Shown piece after piece: positions 46,853-55,650 of a stretch of 64,000 nucleotides of DNA. Position numbers and translations under genes: made by a program. Position 1 is the stretch's first letter. Each line of letters opens with the position of its first letter. The DNA lies in NCBI RefSeq assembly GCF_000422085.1, contig NC_021741.1, forward strand, positions 3,720,001-3,784,000. Reading direction: 5' to 3'. A model generated the notes under the pieces. The model saw only the letters and a list, made by a program, of their open reading frames with translations. It made no database searches and was not told the DNA's origin. Source of the stretch: Serratia liquefaciens ATCC 27592 (GTDB lineage: Bacteria; Pseudomonadota; Gammaproteobacteria; Enterobacterales; Enterobacteriaceae).

Positions 46853-47923
46853 ATGAAGATGCACCTGTCCACTTCAGGCAAAAGTTTCTCCCTCAGCGCC
46901 CTGGCGTCTGCCGTGCTGCTGTTGTCTTGTTCAACGCTGGCCGCTGACCTTCCCGAGAGTCAATTTCAAACCAAACCGGTCGGGCACGGCCTGTATGAAC
47001 TGGCTTTTGATGGCACCAGCAACACCCTGTTTGCCGCCTCTACGCCTTCCTTCGCCAAAGAAAAAAACGGCGGTATCGTCTTTAGAGTCAACCCCGCCAC
47101 GCTGGCCACCGACGCCAATATCGTCACTAAGCGACGCGCCTTCGCCACCGCATTGGATGAGCAGCGCCATCTGTTGTACATCGGCAACACCGTCGACGGC
47201 TCAGTCACGGTGATCGATACCCAGACAGGTAAAGAACTCGCGACTATTCAACTCAATGAAAGCGTGAAAGACGATCAGTTTGTCCCGACGCGCGAACTGC
47301 TGCTCGATAAGAAAAATCAGCGCCTTTATGTTTCCGGCACGGCGCAAAAAGGCGTGCTATGGGTCATTGATACCGCCAAGCGGGAAAAAATTGCCACGCT
47401 GGGCAACATGGGTGAATACCCGACCGGCATTGCGCTGGACAGCGAACGCGGCCATATCTATTGCGTTAACGGCCGTGGCGAACTGATTACGCTGGACGCC
47501 ACCAGCCATAAGATCCTCAAACGCGTGGTGGTCGAACCGACCAAGAAACACTTCTTCCTCAATATCGCTCTGGACAGCAAAACCGGTCGTGCGTTTATCA
47601 CCGATCCGGATCTGCCAAACGTACTGGTCGTGGACGTCAACAGCGGGAAAATCCTGCACCAGATTGACGTAATCAATTCTCTGGCGGTGCTATTTAACCC
47701 GCTGCGCAGCGAGATCTATATCACTCACCGTGAAGCCAAACGCATCAGCATCGTCGACAGCAACAGCTATCAGGTGAAAAACAGCATCACTACCCATGCA
47801 TTGCCTAACAGCCTGGCGCTTTCTTCCGACGGCCAGCAGCTGTTCGCCAGCATCAAGCAGTCCAAGGAAGAGATGGAGAAAAAACAGGATTACCTGATCA
47901 AGATTGATCTTGGCGGATTGTGA
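46853..47923 (+). CDS. yncE: YncE-like periplasmic beta-propeller protein
   Basis: Seven-bladed beta-propeller exported to the periplasm; E. coli YncE is Fur-regulated and neighbours the TonB-dependent receptor YncD. The 356-residue protein has a signal ending TLA-AD (about 30). YVTN-type blades repeat LLYIGNTVDGSVTVID, RLYVSGTAQKGVLWVID and RAFITDPDLPNVLVVD. I start at the ATG at 46853, 6 bp after AAGGA; the ATG six bases earlier abuts the site. It is 9 bp before the FhuE-type receptor, so the two form an operon. Role in uptake is unknown. Confidence 0.85.
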   Translation: MKMHLSTSGKSFSLSALASAVLLLSCSTLAADLPESQFQTKPVGHGLYELAFDGTSNTLFAASTPSFAKEKNGGIVFRVNPATLATDANIVTKRRAFATALDEQRHLLYIGNTVDGSVTVIDTQTGKELATIQLNESVKDDQFVPTRELLLDKKNQRLYVSGTAQKGVLWVIDTAKREKIATLGNMGEYPTGIALDSERGHIYCVNGRGELITLDATSHKILKRVVVEPTKKHFFLNIALDSKTGRAFITDPDLPNVLVVDVNSGKILHQIDVINSLAVLFNPLRSEIYITHREAKRISIVDSNSYQVKNSITTHALPNSLALSSDGQQLFASIKQSKEEMEKKQDYLIKIDLGGL

Positions 47924-47932
47924 GGCATCTCC

Positions 47933-50104
47933 ATGGCTAGCTTTATGATTCGCCTCTCCGGCGGCGCACTGTTGTGCGTCCCGGTGATGATGGCGCAGGC
48001 GGCAGGCACCGAGCAGACCGCCCACAGCCAAAAAGAAGAAACCCTGGAGGTGGTCGCGTCCCCCTTCAGCGATGACGGCAGCACCGAGAATACCGGCTCC
48101 TACACCACCAAACAGATGACCACGGCAACCGGGTTGCCGTTGAGCATTAAGGATACGCCACAGTCGGTTTCGGTGATCTCGCGCCAATTGATTGACGATC
48201 TCAACGCCAACTCGCTGAAGGAAATTCTGCGCTGGTCTACCGGCGTCAGTGAAAGCAATTACGATAGCGAACGTTCTTCGTTCAACTACCGTGGTTTCAG
48301 CGTGGACAGCTATCAATACGATGGTATCCCTACTTTCTTTGACTCGGGCTATTCCGGCGGGGAATCCGAAATTGACTCGATCACGCTCGATCACGTGGAG
48401 ATCGTCAGGGGTGCGGCAGGATTGTTGAACGGCGTCGGAAACCCGGGCGCTGCGATCAATCTGGTCAGGAAAAAAGCCTCCAGCCTTTCTCCTTTTGCCC
48501 GTACCGAGCTTTCGGCCGGTTCCTGGGATCACTATCGCACCACGATCGATGCCGGTACCCCGCTCAATGATGAAGGTACCGTCAGGGTGCGCGTCGCTGC
48601 CTCCGGTGAACGCAGCCACTCTTTCATGGATCGCCATCAAGAACGCAAAGGGACGGTCTACGGGACGTTGGAAGCTGACCTGACCAGCGCCACCCTGCTG
48701 CGTCTGGGGGCTGACTATCAGCAAAACCGGCCAAAAGCTTCCACCTGGGGCGGCGCGCTGCCGACCGGCTGGTTCAGCGACGGCAGCGAGATCAACTGGG
48801 ATCGCCACTACAGCGGGGCTTCAGACTGGTCAAGCTGGGACACCACCCTCAGCACCCAGTTCGCCACGCTGGAACACCAGTTCGCTAACGACTGGAAAGG
48901 CGTAGCCAACTACACCCACAACCGTCAGGCCTTCGATGCCAAAATGGCGATGAGCCTCGGCGGCCTGATCGACCCGGACACCTGGGCGGTAAAGCCTTCA
49001 ACCCCTTACGCCGGGCGCTATGAAGGCTATCGGGATCAGCACGCGGTAGACCTGAAGCTGAACGGGGACTTTTCACTGCTGGGCCGCACCCACAAGTTTG
49101 TGGTGGGCAGTTCCTCCGCCTGGCAACACAGCTACAGCACCTATCGCAGTGCCAGTACCACACAGCTGTTTAGCGGCAGCCTGAAGGACTGGAACGGCGG
49201 CCTGGGTGAACCTGCGTGGTCAGACAAAATGCCGCAGCAGGATTTCCGTACGCGGCAAATCGGGATTTACAGCAGCGCCGACTTCTCGGTGACGGATCAA
49301 CTGGATCTGGTGCTCGGTGCCCGTTTCAACAGCTTTAAAAACACCACCACCACCACGGCGAACAAAGTGACTCCGTTCCTGGGGGCGGTGTATAAGCTGA
49401 CCGATCAGGTCTCTGCCTATGCCAGCTACACCGACATCTTCAAGGACCAGAACTATCTCGACAGCAGCGGCCACTATCTGGCGCCGATCGAAGGGGTCAA
49501 CAAAGAGGTGGGCATCAAGGCCGCGCTGCTGGATGAGCGTCTCAACGTTTCGCTGTCGGCGTTCCGCATTACTCAGGATAATCTGGGCGTACTGGATGAA
49601 AATCCGGAAAACATCAACGCGCTGCAACAGACCTATCATGAGAGTCAGGGCGCAACCAGCAAAGGGGTGGAGTTCGAGCTGAGCGGTGAACTGGCGCAGG
49701 GCTGGAATGCCCAGTTGGGCATCACCCATTTCTCCTTGAAGGACAAGGATAAGGTTGATCTCAACACCGAGCAGCCCCGCACTCGCATCACTCTGTTCAC
49801 CACCTATCAGTTGACGGGTGCGCTGCGCGATCTGACGCTGGGCGGTGGCGCACGCTGGCAGAGTAATGTTTATGCCAACGTCCAGGGCGCCAGCAACGGT
49901 GAATTTGTCGAGCGCAAAGCCGAGCAAGGGTCCTACGTGCTGGTCGATGCGATGGCGCGTTACAAGCTGACGCCGCAAACCTCGGTGCAGTTGAACCTGA
50001 ACAACGTTTTCGACGAGAAATACTACTCGCAGGTGAATTTCTACAGCACCCGCAACTATGGCGAGCCACGTAACGTTATGGTGACGCTGAAGCACGAGTT
50101 CTGA
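47933..50104 (+). CDS. TonB-dependent siderophore receptor (FhuE/FpvA-type)
   Basis: Outer-membrane receptor for a hydroxamate or related ferric siderophore. The 723-residue protein has a signal peptide, a TonB box near EETLEVVAS, a plug with PQSVSVISRQLIDD, FNYRGFSVDSYQYDG and DHVEIVRGAAGLLNGVGNPGAAIN (typical of FhuE, FpvA and FoxA-like receptors), and a barrel ending VTLKHEF. GAGG lies 7 bp before the ATG. It is cotranscribed with yncE under the Fur box at 46793 and followed by a strong terminator. Closest by layout to ferric coprogen/rhodotorulate receptors; substrate unproven. Confidence 0.87.
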   Translation: MASFMIRLSGGALLCVPVMMAQAAGTEQTAHSQKEETLEVVASPFSDDGSTENTGSYTTKQMTTATGLPLSIKDTPQSVSVISRQLIDDLNANSLKEILRWSTGVSESNYDSERSSFNYRGFSVDSYQYDGIPTFFDSGYSGGESEIDSITLDHVEIVRGAAGLLNGVGNPGAAINLVRKKASSLSPFARTELSAGSWDHYRTTIDAGTPLNDEGTVRVRVAASGERSHSFMDRHQERKGTVYGTLEADLTSATLLRLGADYQQNRPKASTWGGALPTGWFSDGSEINWDRHYSGASDWSSWDTTLSTQFATLEHQFANDWKGVANYTHNRQAFDAKMAMSLGGLIDPDTWAVKPSTPYAGRYEGYRDQHAVDLKLNGDFSLLGRTHKFVVGSSSAWQHSYSTYRSASTTQLFSGSLKDWNGGLGEPAWSDKMPQQDFRTRQIGIYSSADFSVTDQLDLVLGARFNSFKNTTTTTANKVTPFLGAVYKLTDQVSAYASYTDIFKDQNYLDSSGHYLAPIEGVNKEVGIKAALLDERLNVSLSAFRITQDNLGVLDENPENINALQQTYHESQGATSKGVEFELSGELAQGWNAQLGITHFSLKDKDKVDLNTEQPRTRITLFTTYQLTGALRDLTLGGGARWQSNVYANVQGASNGEFVERKAEQGSYVLVDAMARYKLTPQTSVQLNLNNVFDEKYYSQVNFYSTRNYGEPRNVMVTLKHEF

Positions 50105-50122
50105 TCGCCCTACAGTATTAAA

Positions 50123-50152
50123 CGGCCCCGGATAACGGGGCCGATTTATTTC
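50123..50152 (+). terminator. Terminator after FhuE-type receptor
   Basis: CGGCCCCG / CGGGGCCG stem, loop GATAA, followed by ATTTATTTC. Confidence 0.8.
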
Positions 50153-50237
50153 TAACCGCTATATCCCTTGTATGATGAATTCTTCCGTAGTAGCGTGCCA
50201 AAGGTATAAAAAACCCCCATTTCTCTGAGGCCATGTC

Positions 50238-50717
50238 ATGTCCCCTACGCTGACCATCGAACAACTGAAAGAGCTGGGCCGTTATCAAGACGCCACCGAA
50301 CTGGCGCAGCAGCAGTTGCTGCAACAACCGGAAGATGCCGTGCTGCACTACCAATTAGCCTGTCTGTACGACGTGCAAGGATTCGAGCAACAGGCAATTC
50401 CCTGCTACCAGGCTGCGCTGGCACGTAATTTACCGGCTCCGCAGCGACAGGAAGCCTGGCTTGGCCTGGGCAGCACCTATCGGGCGCTTGGCCTGTATCA
50501 GCAATCGCTGGCCACCTTCGACCAGGGGTTGGCCGAATTTCCCGAGGCCAAAGAGATCACCCTGTTTCGCGCCATGACGCTGTACAACCTGGGTGAAACC
50601 AAACAGGCAGTGGCCGATTTGTTGGTGCTGTTAGCGGAAACCTCCTCACACAGCGACATCAGCAGTTATCAGCGCGCCATTCGCCAATACGCTGCCGATC
50701 TGGACCGTATCGGCTAG
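50238..50717 (+). CDS. Tetratricopeptide-repeat protein
   Basis: Cytoplasmic TPR scaffold of 159 residues with no signal or membrane segment. About three TPR units are visible: AVLHYQLACLYDVQGFEQQAIPCYQAAL (about 34-61), AWLGLGSTYRALGLYQQSLATFDQGL (about 73-98) and TLFRAMTLYNLGETKQAVADLLVLL (about 107-131). GAGG lies 7 bp before the ATG. The next gene, a GNAT acetyltransferase, starts 9 bp after it, suggesting cotranscription. I do not recognise a specific function. Confidence 0.82.
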   Translation: MSPTLTIEQLKELGRYQDATELAQQQLLQQPEDAVLHYQLACLYDVQGFEQQAIPCYQAALARNLPAPQRQEAWLGLGSTYRALGLYQQSLATFDQGLAEFPEAKEITLFRAMTLYNLGETKQAVADLLVLLAETSSHSDISSYQRAIRQYAADLDRIG

Positions 50718-50726
50718 GAGGAAAAC

Positions 50727-51158
50727 ATGGAAATTGTCACCGATCCAAATCGCTATGGCGTCGACTGGTCGCAATTGGCCGCGCTGTTGGAAGCTGCAGG
50801 GCTGGGCCAGCGTGACCCGCAGGTGCTGCAGCGCGTTTACCAACACAGCCAATTTTGCTACTGGGGCTATCGCGATGGCCGATTGATGGCCACCGCCCAC
50901 GCCATCAGCGACATGACCTCGGTAGCCTATCTGGCCGACGTGGCAATCCATCCGGACTTTCAGGGGCTGGGACTGGGGCGACAGCTGATGGATCGGGTGA
51001 TGCAGGATTTGGCGCCGCTCGGCAAAGTATTTATCTACTCGGTTCCCGACAAGCTGGCATTCTACAAAAAATACCGCTTCCGCGAGCTGACCACCGGTAT
51101 GGTCTATGCTGACAGCGTGGCTTTGGAACGCCTGGAGCAGAATGGCTATGTCCGCTAA
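50727..51158 (+). CDS. GNAT family N-acetyltransferase
   Basis: A 143-residue acetyl-CoA-dependent acetyltransferase of unknown substrate. The core motif ADVAIHPDFQGLGLGRQLMDRVM (about 71-93) is the acetyl-CoA pyrophosphate loop, and the C-terminus FYKKYRFRELTTGM matches the common end of the fold. AGGAGGA precedes the ATG. It is coupled to the TPR gene upstream, with a second GNAT gene 31 bp downstream. Confidence 0.85.
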   Translation: MEIVTDPNRYGVDWSQLAALLEAAGLGQRDPQVLQRVYQHSQFCYWGYRDGRLMATAHAISDMTSVAYLADVAIHPDFQGLGLGRQLMDRVMQDLAPLGKVFIYSVPDKLAFYKKYRFRELTTGMVYADSVALERLEQNGYVR

Positions 51159-51189
51159 ACAGTCAATTTAACGAGGAAAGTTGCAGAAT

Positions 51190-51798
51190 ATGTCTGACCT
51201 ATGCTGGCTTGGTGAAACCGAGCTGAAAAGCGACAATGTCAGCCTGCTCCCACTGCGTAGAGAGCATGCGCAGCCCCTGGTACAGGCAGCCGCCGACGGA
51301 CGCCTTTGGGAACTTTGGTTTACCTCGGTACCCACAGAAAATACCGTCTCAGATTATATCGACTTTGCCTTGAGTGAACAGGCCGCAGGACGAGCGTTGC
51401 CGTTCGTCGTCGTGCACAACGCCACGCAAAAAATCATCGGTACCACCCGTGTTTGTCATGCCGATGCGCAAAACCGTCGCGTTGAAATTGGCTACACCTG
51501 GTATGCCAAGAGTCATCAAAAAACCACCGTCAACACCGAGTGCAAATTACTGCTGCTCAGTTATCTGTTTGACTCTCTGGCGGTGATTGCCGTTGAGTTT
51601 CGCACTCACTGGCACAACCAGGCTTCCAGAGCGGCTATCGCGCGACTGGGTGCCAAGCAAGACGGAGTCCTCCGGAATCACCAGAAAAATGCGGATGGCA
51701 GCTATCGGGATACGGTGGTTTTCTCCATCATCGACCACGAATGGCCGATGGTGAAAAAGAACCTGGGTTATAAGTTGCGACAGGTCAGAGACGAGTAA
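51190..51798 (+). CDS. RimJ/RimL-type GNAT acetyltransferase
   Basis: A 202-residue acetyltransferase resembling ribosomal-protein N-acetyltransferases. It opens with WLGETELKSDNVSLLPLRREHAQPL, has VEIGYTWYAKSHQKTTVNTECKLLLLSYLFD (about 100-130, acetyl-CoA binding) and then VEFRTHWHNQASRAAIARLGAKQDGVLR, the typical subfamily motif. I use the ATG at 51190; a TTG nine bases earlier is closer to the GAGGA site and is possible. Substrate unknown; it probably shares a transcript with the two upstream genes. Confidence 0.83.
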   Translation: MSDLCWLGETELKSDNVSLLPLRREHAQPLVQAAADGRLWELWFTSVPTENTVSDYIDFALSEQAAGRALPFVVVHNATQKIIGTTRVCHADAQNRRVEIGYTWYAKSHQKTTVNTECKLLLLSYLFDSLAVIAVEFRTHWHNQASRAAIARLGAKQDGVLRNHQKNADGSYRDTVVFSIIDHEWPMVKKNLGYKLRQVRDE

Positions 51799-51810
51799 CG
51801 GTCCGCTAAG

Positions 51811-52242
51811 CTACAGCGTCTTCATCATGAAAACGCGGCTGGTGCCCGCCGGCAGACAGGGTACCTCGCCAAAGCGCGTCCAGCCGTTCAATTCATAAAA
51901 CTTCGGCGCCTGGAAGCTGATGGTGTACAGCACGGCGGAAACGCAGCCTCTGCGCCGCCCTTCCAGCTCGAAACGGCGCAGCAGTTCGCTGCCCAACCCC
52001 GATCCGCGCAGCGATTTTGGCAAATGAAACAGATCCACAAACAGCATGCCCAACGATGAACGTCCGCTGATGCCGCCCAACACTTCACCGCTGGCCGGAT
52101 CTCGCACCACCACCGCCAACGGGCGACGATCGTTGGTGCCGGTTACCTCGTCGTTATATTGATTCAGCCCGGCTTCAATCAGGGCTTCTATTTCTTCCGT
52201 CGCATTTTCGGCAACTTCAATCAGGTATTTTTCCATGCTCAT
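51811..52242 (-). CDS. GNAT family N-acetyltransferase (leftward)
   Basis: A 143-residue acetyltransferase. The acetyl-CoA motif is LFHLPKSLRGSGLGSELLRRFELEGRRRG (about 79-107), and the C-terminus QAPKFYELNGWTRFGEVP is typical of bacterial GNATs that act on small molecules. I chose the ATG at 52242 (MSMEKYLIEVAEN), as the longer open frame upstream has a low-complexity, non-family start. It is convergent with the other two GNAT genes. Substrate unknown. Confidence 0.8.
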   Translation of the reverse strand: MSMEKYLIEVAENATEEIEALIEAGLNQYNDEVTGTNDRRPLAVVVRDPASGEVLGGISGRSSLGMLFVDLFHLPKSLRGSGLGSELLRRFELEGRRRGCVSAVLYTISFQAPKFYELNGWTRFGEVPCLPAGTSRVFMMKTL

Positions 52243-52466
52243 CTTCTTCTTATGTAGGGTGACTGAATAGCGCACTAAGATTAGCAAAATCCGCCGCAAT
52301 AAATGCGCGCCGTTTTTTTTCAGCTTTTCCCCGGCTTTCAGGCCATTGGACGGTGGAACTCCCCGCCATTTTTCGGCATGCTGGTCGCTGGTTTTCATTT
52401 CACCGCCCCGGCGGTTTACCACCGGCCACACGCGCCGGTGTGGGTTGCAGAGAAGGTTCTTACTCC

Positions 52467-52832
52467 ATGACGTTGACCATGTACGGCATCAAAAATTGTG
52501 ACACCATCAAAAAAGCACGCCGCTGGCTGGAAGAACAGGGCGTGGCTTATCACTTTCACGACTACCGCGCCGACGGGCTGGACGAACAGCAACTGCGTGG
52601 TTTTGTCGAACTTTTGGGCTGGGAACCGCTGCTGAACACTCGCGGCACCACCTGGCGCAAACTGGACGAAGCGCAGCGCAACGCCTGCGATAATGCCGAT
52701 GCGGCCATCGAACTGATGCTGGCCCAGCCGGCCATCATCAAGCGCCCGCTGCTGAGCGACGGCAAGGGGCATGCTCTGCTCGGTTTCAACACCGACAGCT
52801 ATCAGCAATTTATTTCCGAGGTGGCAGCATGA
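52467..52832 (+). CDS. yffB: ArsC/Spx-family protein YffB
   Basis: Thioredoxin-fold protein of the arsenate reductase-like family; the E. coli protein is reported to be glutathione-dependent but has no firm physiological role. The 121-residue protein opens [23 protein letters not shown] with the single active Cys (about residue 10), then [14 protein letters not shown] and PAIIKRPLL (the ArsC-type RP loop). The start at 52467 was preferred over an earlier ATG at 52353 on family length and the AAGG site. It overlaps dapE by 4 bp. Confidence 0.92.
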   Translation: MTLTMYGIKNCDTIKKARRWLEEQGVAYHFHDYRADGLDEQQLRGFVELLGWEPLLNTRGTTWRKLDEAQRNACDNADAAIELMLAQPAIIKRPLLSDGKGHALLGFNTDSYQQFISEVAA

Positions 52833-53956
52833 CTTGCCCGGTAATCGAACTGGCCCAACAACTGATCAAACGTCCTTCCCTCAGCCCGCACGACGAAGGC
52901 TGTCAGGCGTTGATGATTGAACGTCTTGAAGCCATCGGCTTCACCGTTGAGCCTATGCCTTTCGGCGATACCCTGAATTTTTGGGCCTGGCGTGGCGAGG
53001 GGCAAACTCTGGCATTTGCCGGCCACACCGACGTGGTGCCGACCGGCGACGAAAAACGCTGGGACAACCCGCCGTTTGAACCGACCATCCGCGACGGCAT
53101 GCTGTATGGCCGCGGCGCGGCGGACATGAAAGGTTCGTTGGCAGCCATGGTAGTGGCGGCCGAGCGCTTTGTGGCCGCCAATCCGCACCATCAGGGGCGC
53201 CTGGCATTCCTGATCACCTCCGATGAAGAGGCCAGCGCAACCCACGGCACGGTGAAAGTGGTCGAAGCCCTGATGGCACGCAACGAGCGTCTGGATTACT
53301 GCCTGGTCGGCGAGCCGTCCAGTACCGAACGCGTTGGTGACGTGGTGAAAAACGGCCGTCGTGGCTCTATCACCGCAAACCTGCACATCCACGGCATTCA
53401 GGGCCACGTCGCCTACCCGCACCTGGCGGATAACCCGGTACATCGCGCCATGCCGGCGCTTAATGAGCTGGTGGCGATAGAATGGGATCGCGGCAATGAA
53501 TTCTTCCCGCCGACCAGCATGCAGATCGCCAACGTGCAGGCCGGTACCGGCAGCAACAACGTGATCCCCGGTGAGATGTTCGTCCAGTTCAACTTCCGTT
53601 TCAGCACCGAATCGACCGATGCGACGATCAAACAACGCGTGGAAGAGCTGCTCGAGCGTCATCAACTGAACTACAGCATCGAATGGCGTCTGTCTGGTCA
53701 GCCGTTCCTCACTGCGCGCGGCGCATTGGTGGATGCGGTGGTTAATGCCGTCGAACATTATTCTGAGCTGACGCCGCAGTTGCTGACCACCGGCGGGACT
53801 TCTGACGGTCGCTTCATCGCCCAGATGGGGGCGCAAGTGGTTGAGCTGGGCCCGGTAAACGCCACCATCCATAAGGTTAACGAATGCGTACACGCGGCCG
53901 ATCTGCAACTGCTGAGCCGCATGTATCAACGCATCATGGAGCAATTGATCGCATGA
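52829..53956 (+). CDS. dapE: Succinyl-diaminopimelate desuccinylase
   Basis: Zinc hydrolase producing LL-diaminopimelate and succinate in lysine/DAP biosynthesis. The 375-residue protein is the same length as E. coli DapE. M20 family motifs are [11 protein letters not shown] (His and Asp ligands near 66-76), [15 protein letters not shown] (near 97) and [12 protein letters not shown] (catalytic Glu pair near 134). The [18 protein letters not shown] segment is in the dimerisation domain and the last His ligand is in NATIHKVNE. The start overlaps yffB and the stop overlaps the M15 peptidase gene, each with 4 bp. Confidence 0.96.
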   Translation: MTCPVIELAQQLIKRPSLSPHDEGCQALMIERLEAIGFTVEPMPFGDTLNFWAWRGEGQTLAFAGHTDVVPTGDEKRWDNPPFEPTIRDGMLYGRGAADMKGSLAAMVVAAERFVAANPHHQGRLAFLITSDEEASATHGTVKVVEALMARNERLDYCLVGEPSSTERVGDVVKNGRRGSITANLHIHGIQGHVAYPHLADNPVHRAMPALNELVAIEWDRGNEFFPPTSMQIANVQAGTGSNNVIPGEMFVQFNFRFSTESTDATIKQRVEELLERHQLNYSIEWRLSGQPFLTARGALVDAVVNAVEHYSELTPQLLTTGGTSDGRFIAQMGAQVVELGPVNATIHKVNECVHAADLQLLSRMYQRIMEQLIA

Positions 53957-54627
53957 TCACGCCAGAAATGCTGACCGGGCGCTCGACCGACCATCTGGCG
54001 CCGCTAAGCGGTAACCACCGCATGCAGCCTGCCGCAGTGGCCGCGTTTCTCGCCATGCAGCAAGCGGCGCATGCCGCCGGGTTCAATCTGCAACCCGCCA
54101 GCACATTTCGCGATTTTGAACGGCAACAGGCGATCTGGAATGGAAAATTCTGCGGCGAGCGACCAGTATTAGATAAGGACAGCCGACCGATCGACATCAC
54201 GCCGCTGTCTGACGCCGAGCGCTGCGAAGCGATCCTGCGTTGGTCGGCCTTGCCGGGCGCCAGCCGCCATCACTGGGGCAGCGACCTGGATGTCTATGAC
54301 CCCGCACTGTTGCCCGAAGGGCAAAAGCTGCAGCTGGAGCCGTGGGAATACGAACAAGGCGGTTACTTTTACCCGCTTAATCAGTGGATGACGGAACACA
54401 TGGGCGAATTTGGCTTTTATCGTCCGTTCACCGAAGACGGCGACGGCGTGGCGGTGGAGCCCTGGCACCTGAGCTACCGCCCGCTGGCGCAGGAAGCCGA
54501 ACATCTGCTGACGCCTGCGCTGCTGTTGGCGGCCTGGAAAGATAAGGATATTGCCGGTGCTCAATGGCTTGAAGCCCATCTGCCAGCGATATTTTCGCGT
54601 TTTATACGCGCTGAAGGAAAGGAGTGA
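53953..54627 (+). CDS. M15 family D-alanyl-D-alanine carboxypeptidase-like protein
   Basis: VanY-type zinc carboxypeptidase of 224 residues. Zinc ligands are visible as [10 protein letters not shown] (His 106, Asp 113) and EPWHLSY (His 172, preceded by the catalytic Glu 169). Conserved [10 protein letters not shown] at about 49-58 precedes them. No signal peptide is apparent, which is odd for a peptidoglycan enzyme and suggests cytoplasmic recycling of muropeptides or an unrecognised export route. Its ATG overlaps the dapE stop (ATGA). In E. coli dapE is followed directly by ypfN, so this gene is an insertion. Confidence 0.87.
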   Translation: MITPEMLTGRSTDHLAPLSGNHRMQPAAVAAFLAMQQAAHAAGFNLQPASTFRDFERQQAIWNGKFCGERPVLDKDSRPIDITPLSDAERCEAILRWSALPGASRHHWGSDLDVYDPALLPEGQKLQLEPWEYEQGGYFYPLNQWMTEHMGEFGFYRPFTEDGDGVAVEPWHLSYRPLAQEAEHLLTPALLLAAWKDKDIAGAQWLEAHLPAIFSRFIRAEGKE

Positions 54628-54629
54628 AT

Positions 54630-54815
54630 ATGGAATGGTTAGCTGACTACTGGTGGATTATCCTGCTGATTCTAGTAGGGATGATCATCAGCGGGATCAA
54701 AGAACTACGCCGCGTCGACGTGAAAGGCTATCTGGCCGATAAGCCGAAGCTGCCGCCGCACCGCGATAACAACGCCGAGTGGGATGACGAAGACGACTGG
54801 CCGAAGAAAAAATGA
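54630..54815 (+). CDS. ypfN: Small membrane protein YpfN
   Basis: A 61-residue protein with one N-terminal transmembrane helix ([18 protein letters not shown], about 6-23), then a polar tail [23 protein letters not shown] and an acidic end [10 protein letters not shown], as in E. coli YpfN. GGAG lies 6 bp before the ATG at 54630. It directly follows the M15 gene. Function unknown (UPF0370 family). Confidence 0.92.
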   Translation: MEWLADYWWIILLILVGMIISGIKELRRVDVKGYLADKPKLPPHRDNNAEWDDEDDWPKKK

Positions 54816-54817
54816 CA

Positions 54818-54840
54818 TCAGGGCGCATTATGCGCCCTGA
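54818..54840. terminator. Bidirectional hairpin between ypfN and ypfH
   Basis: TCAGGGCGCA / TGCGCCCTGA, loop TTA, immediately after the ypfN stop and just before the convergent ypfH stop. The T-run is weak. Confidence 0.65.
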
Positions 54841-54843
54841 AGC

Positions 54844-55533
54844 TTATTTAAAGGCGATCAAGTCGCCGCGCTTGCCGAACATAGCCTCTTCCCAGTAGCG
54901 CTGCGGCACGTAGTAATGCAGCCGTTCAAGCGCGCTGTCCATCATGTCCTGATTGATGGCATGCCCCACGCCCTCTTCCACGTCCAGCGTAAAATCGACG
55001 CCGTTGGCCTGCAGCCTTTCCGCCGCCGCCTGGGCATGTTGCACTGAAATCACCGCATCCTGCTCACCGTGGATCAAATGCACCACGCTGTCACCGAACG
55101 CCTGGTCGGGCAGACTGGCAAAGCGCCCGCTGAAAGCCACCACGCGGCCGGCCAATTTAGGCTCCGCCTTCAGAGCTTCCAGCGCCATGATAGACCCCTG
55201 AGAGAAGCCCACCAACGCCGTGCCGGCGTCATTCACGCCGCTGTGTTGCTGCCAGTAACGCACGGTTTCAATAAACAGTGGCATCACTTCAGCAATGCGC
55301 TCAACGCGATTTTCTTCGGTGACGTCCTGCACTGAAAACCACTGGCGGCCGCTGCCGTTACCAAAAGCAGAGGGGCCACCCACGCTGACCACCAGCGCCT
55401 GCGGGAATTCTTTAGCGAAATAACGGCCAATTTCCCCCATTGCCACCGGGGTATCGCCGACACCGTGAAACAGCAGGATCAGCTGCGCAGCCGGTGTTGC
55501 CGGGCTCTGGACAACGAAATGCTCATGTTTCAT
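54844..55533 (-). CDS. ypfH: Alpha/beta-hydrolase carboxylesterase YpfH
   Basis: Cytoplasmic esterase of 229 residues, close to E. coli YpfH (about 232). The fold starts with LILLFHGVGDTP, the nucleophile elbow is GFSQGS (Ser near 121), the Asp is in HGEQDAVI near 167 and the His in EGVGHAIN near 201, giving a complete triad. It is a member of the phospholipase/carboxylesterase (DLH-like) group and hydrolyses short acyl esters in vitro in E. coli. It is transcribed downstream of tmcA with a 117-bp gap. Confidence 0.92.
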   Translation of the reverse strand: MKHEHFVVQSPATPAAQLILLFHGVGDTPVAMGEIGRYFAKEFPQALVVSVGGPSAFGNGSGRQWFSVQDVTEENRVERIAEVMPLFIETVRYWQQHSGVNDAGTALVGFSQGSIMALEALKAEPKLAGRVVAFSGRFASLPDQAFGDSVVHLIHGEQDAVISVQHAQAAAERLQANGVDFTLDVEEGVGHAINQDMMDSALERLHYYVPQRYWEEAMFGKRGDLIAFK

Positions 55534-55650
55534 CGGTGACTCCTCGTGTGATTAAGATCCTGTCCGGCGCCAGATGCCCCGGTTTCTGCCAGCTACTATA
55601 CGCCGCTGAGAAATCAGGAAAATCGGGTTTTATTGAGCAACATCTTCAAT

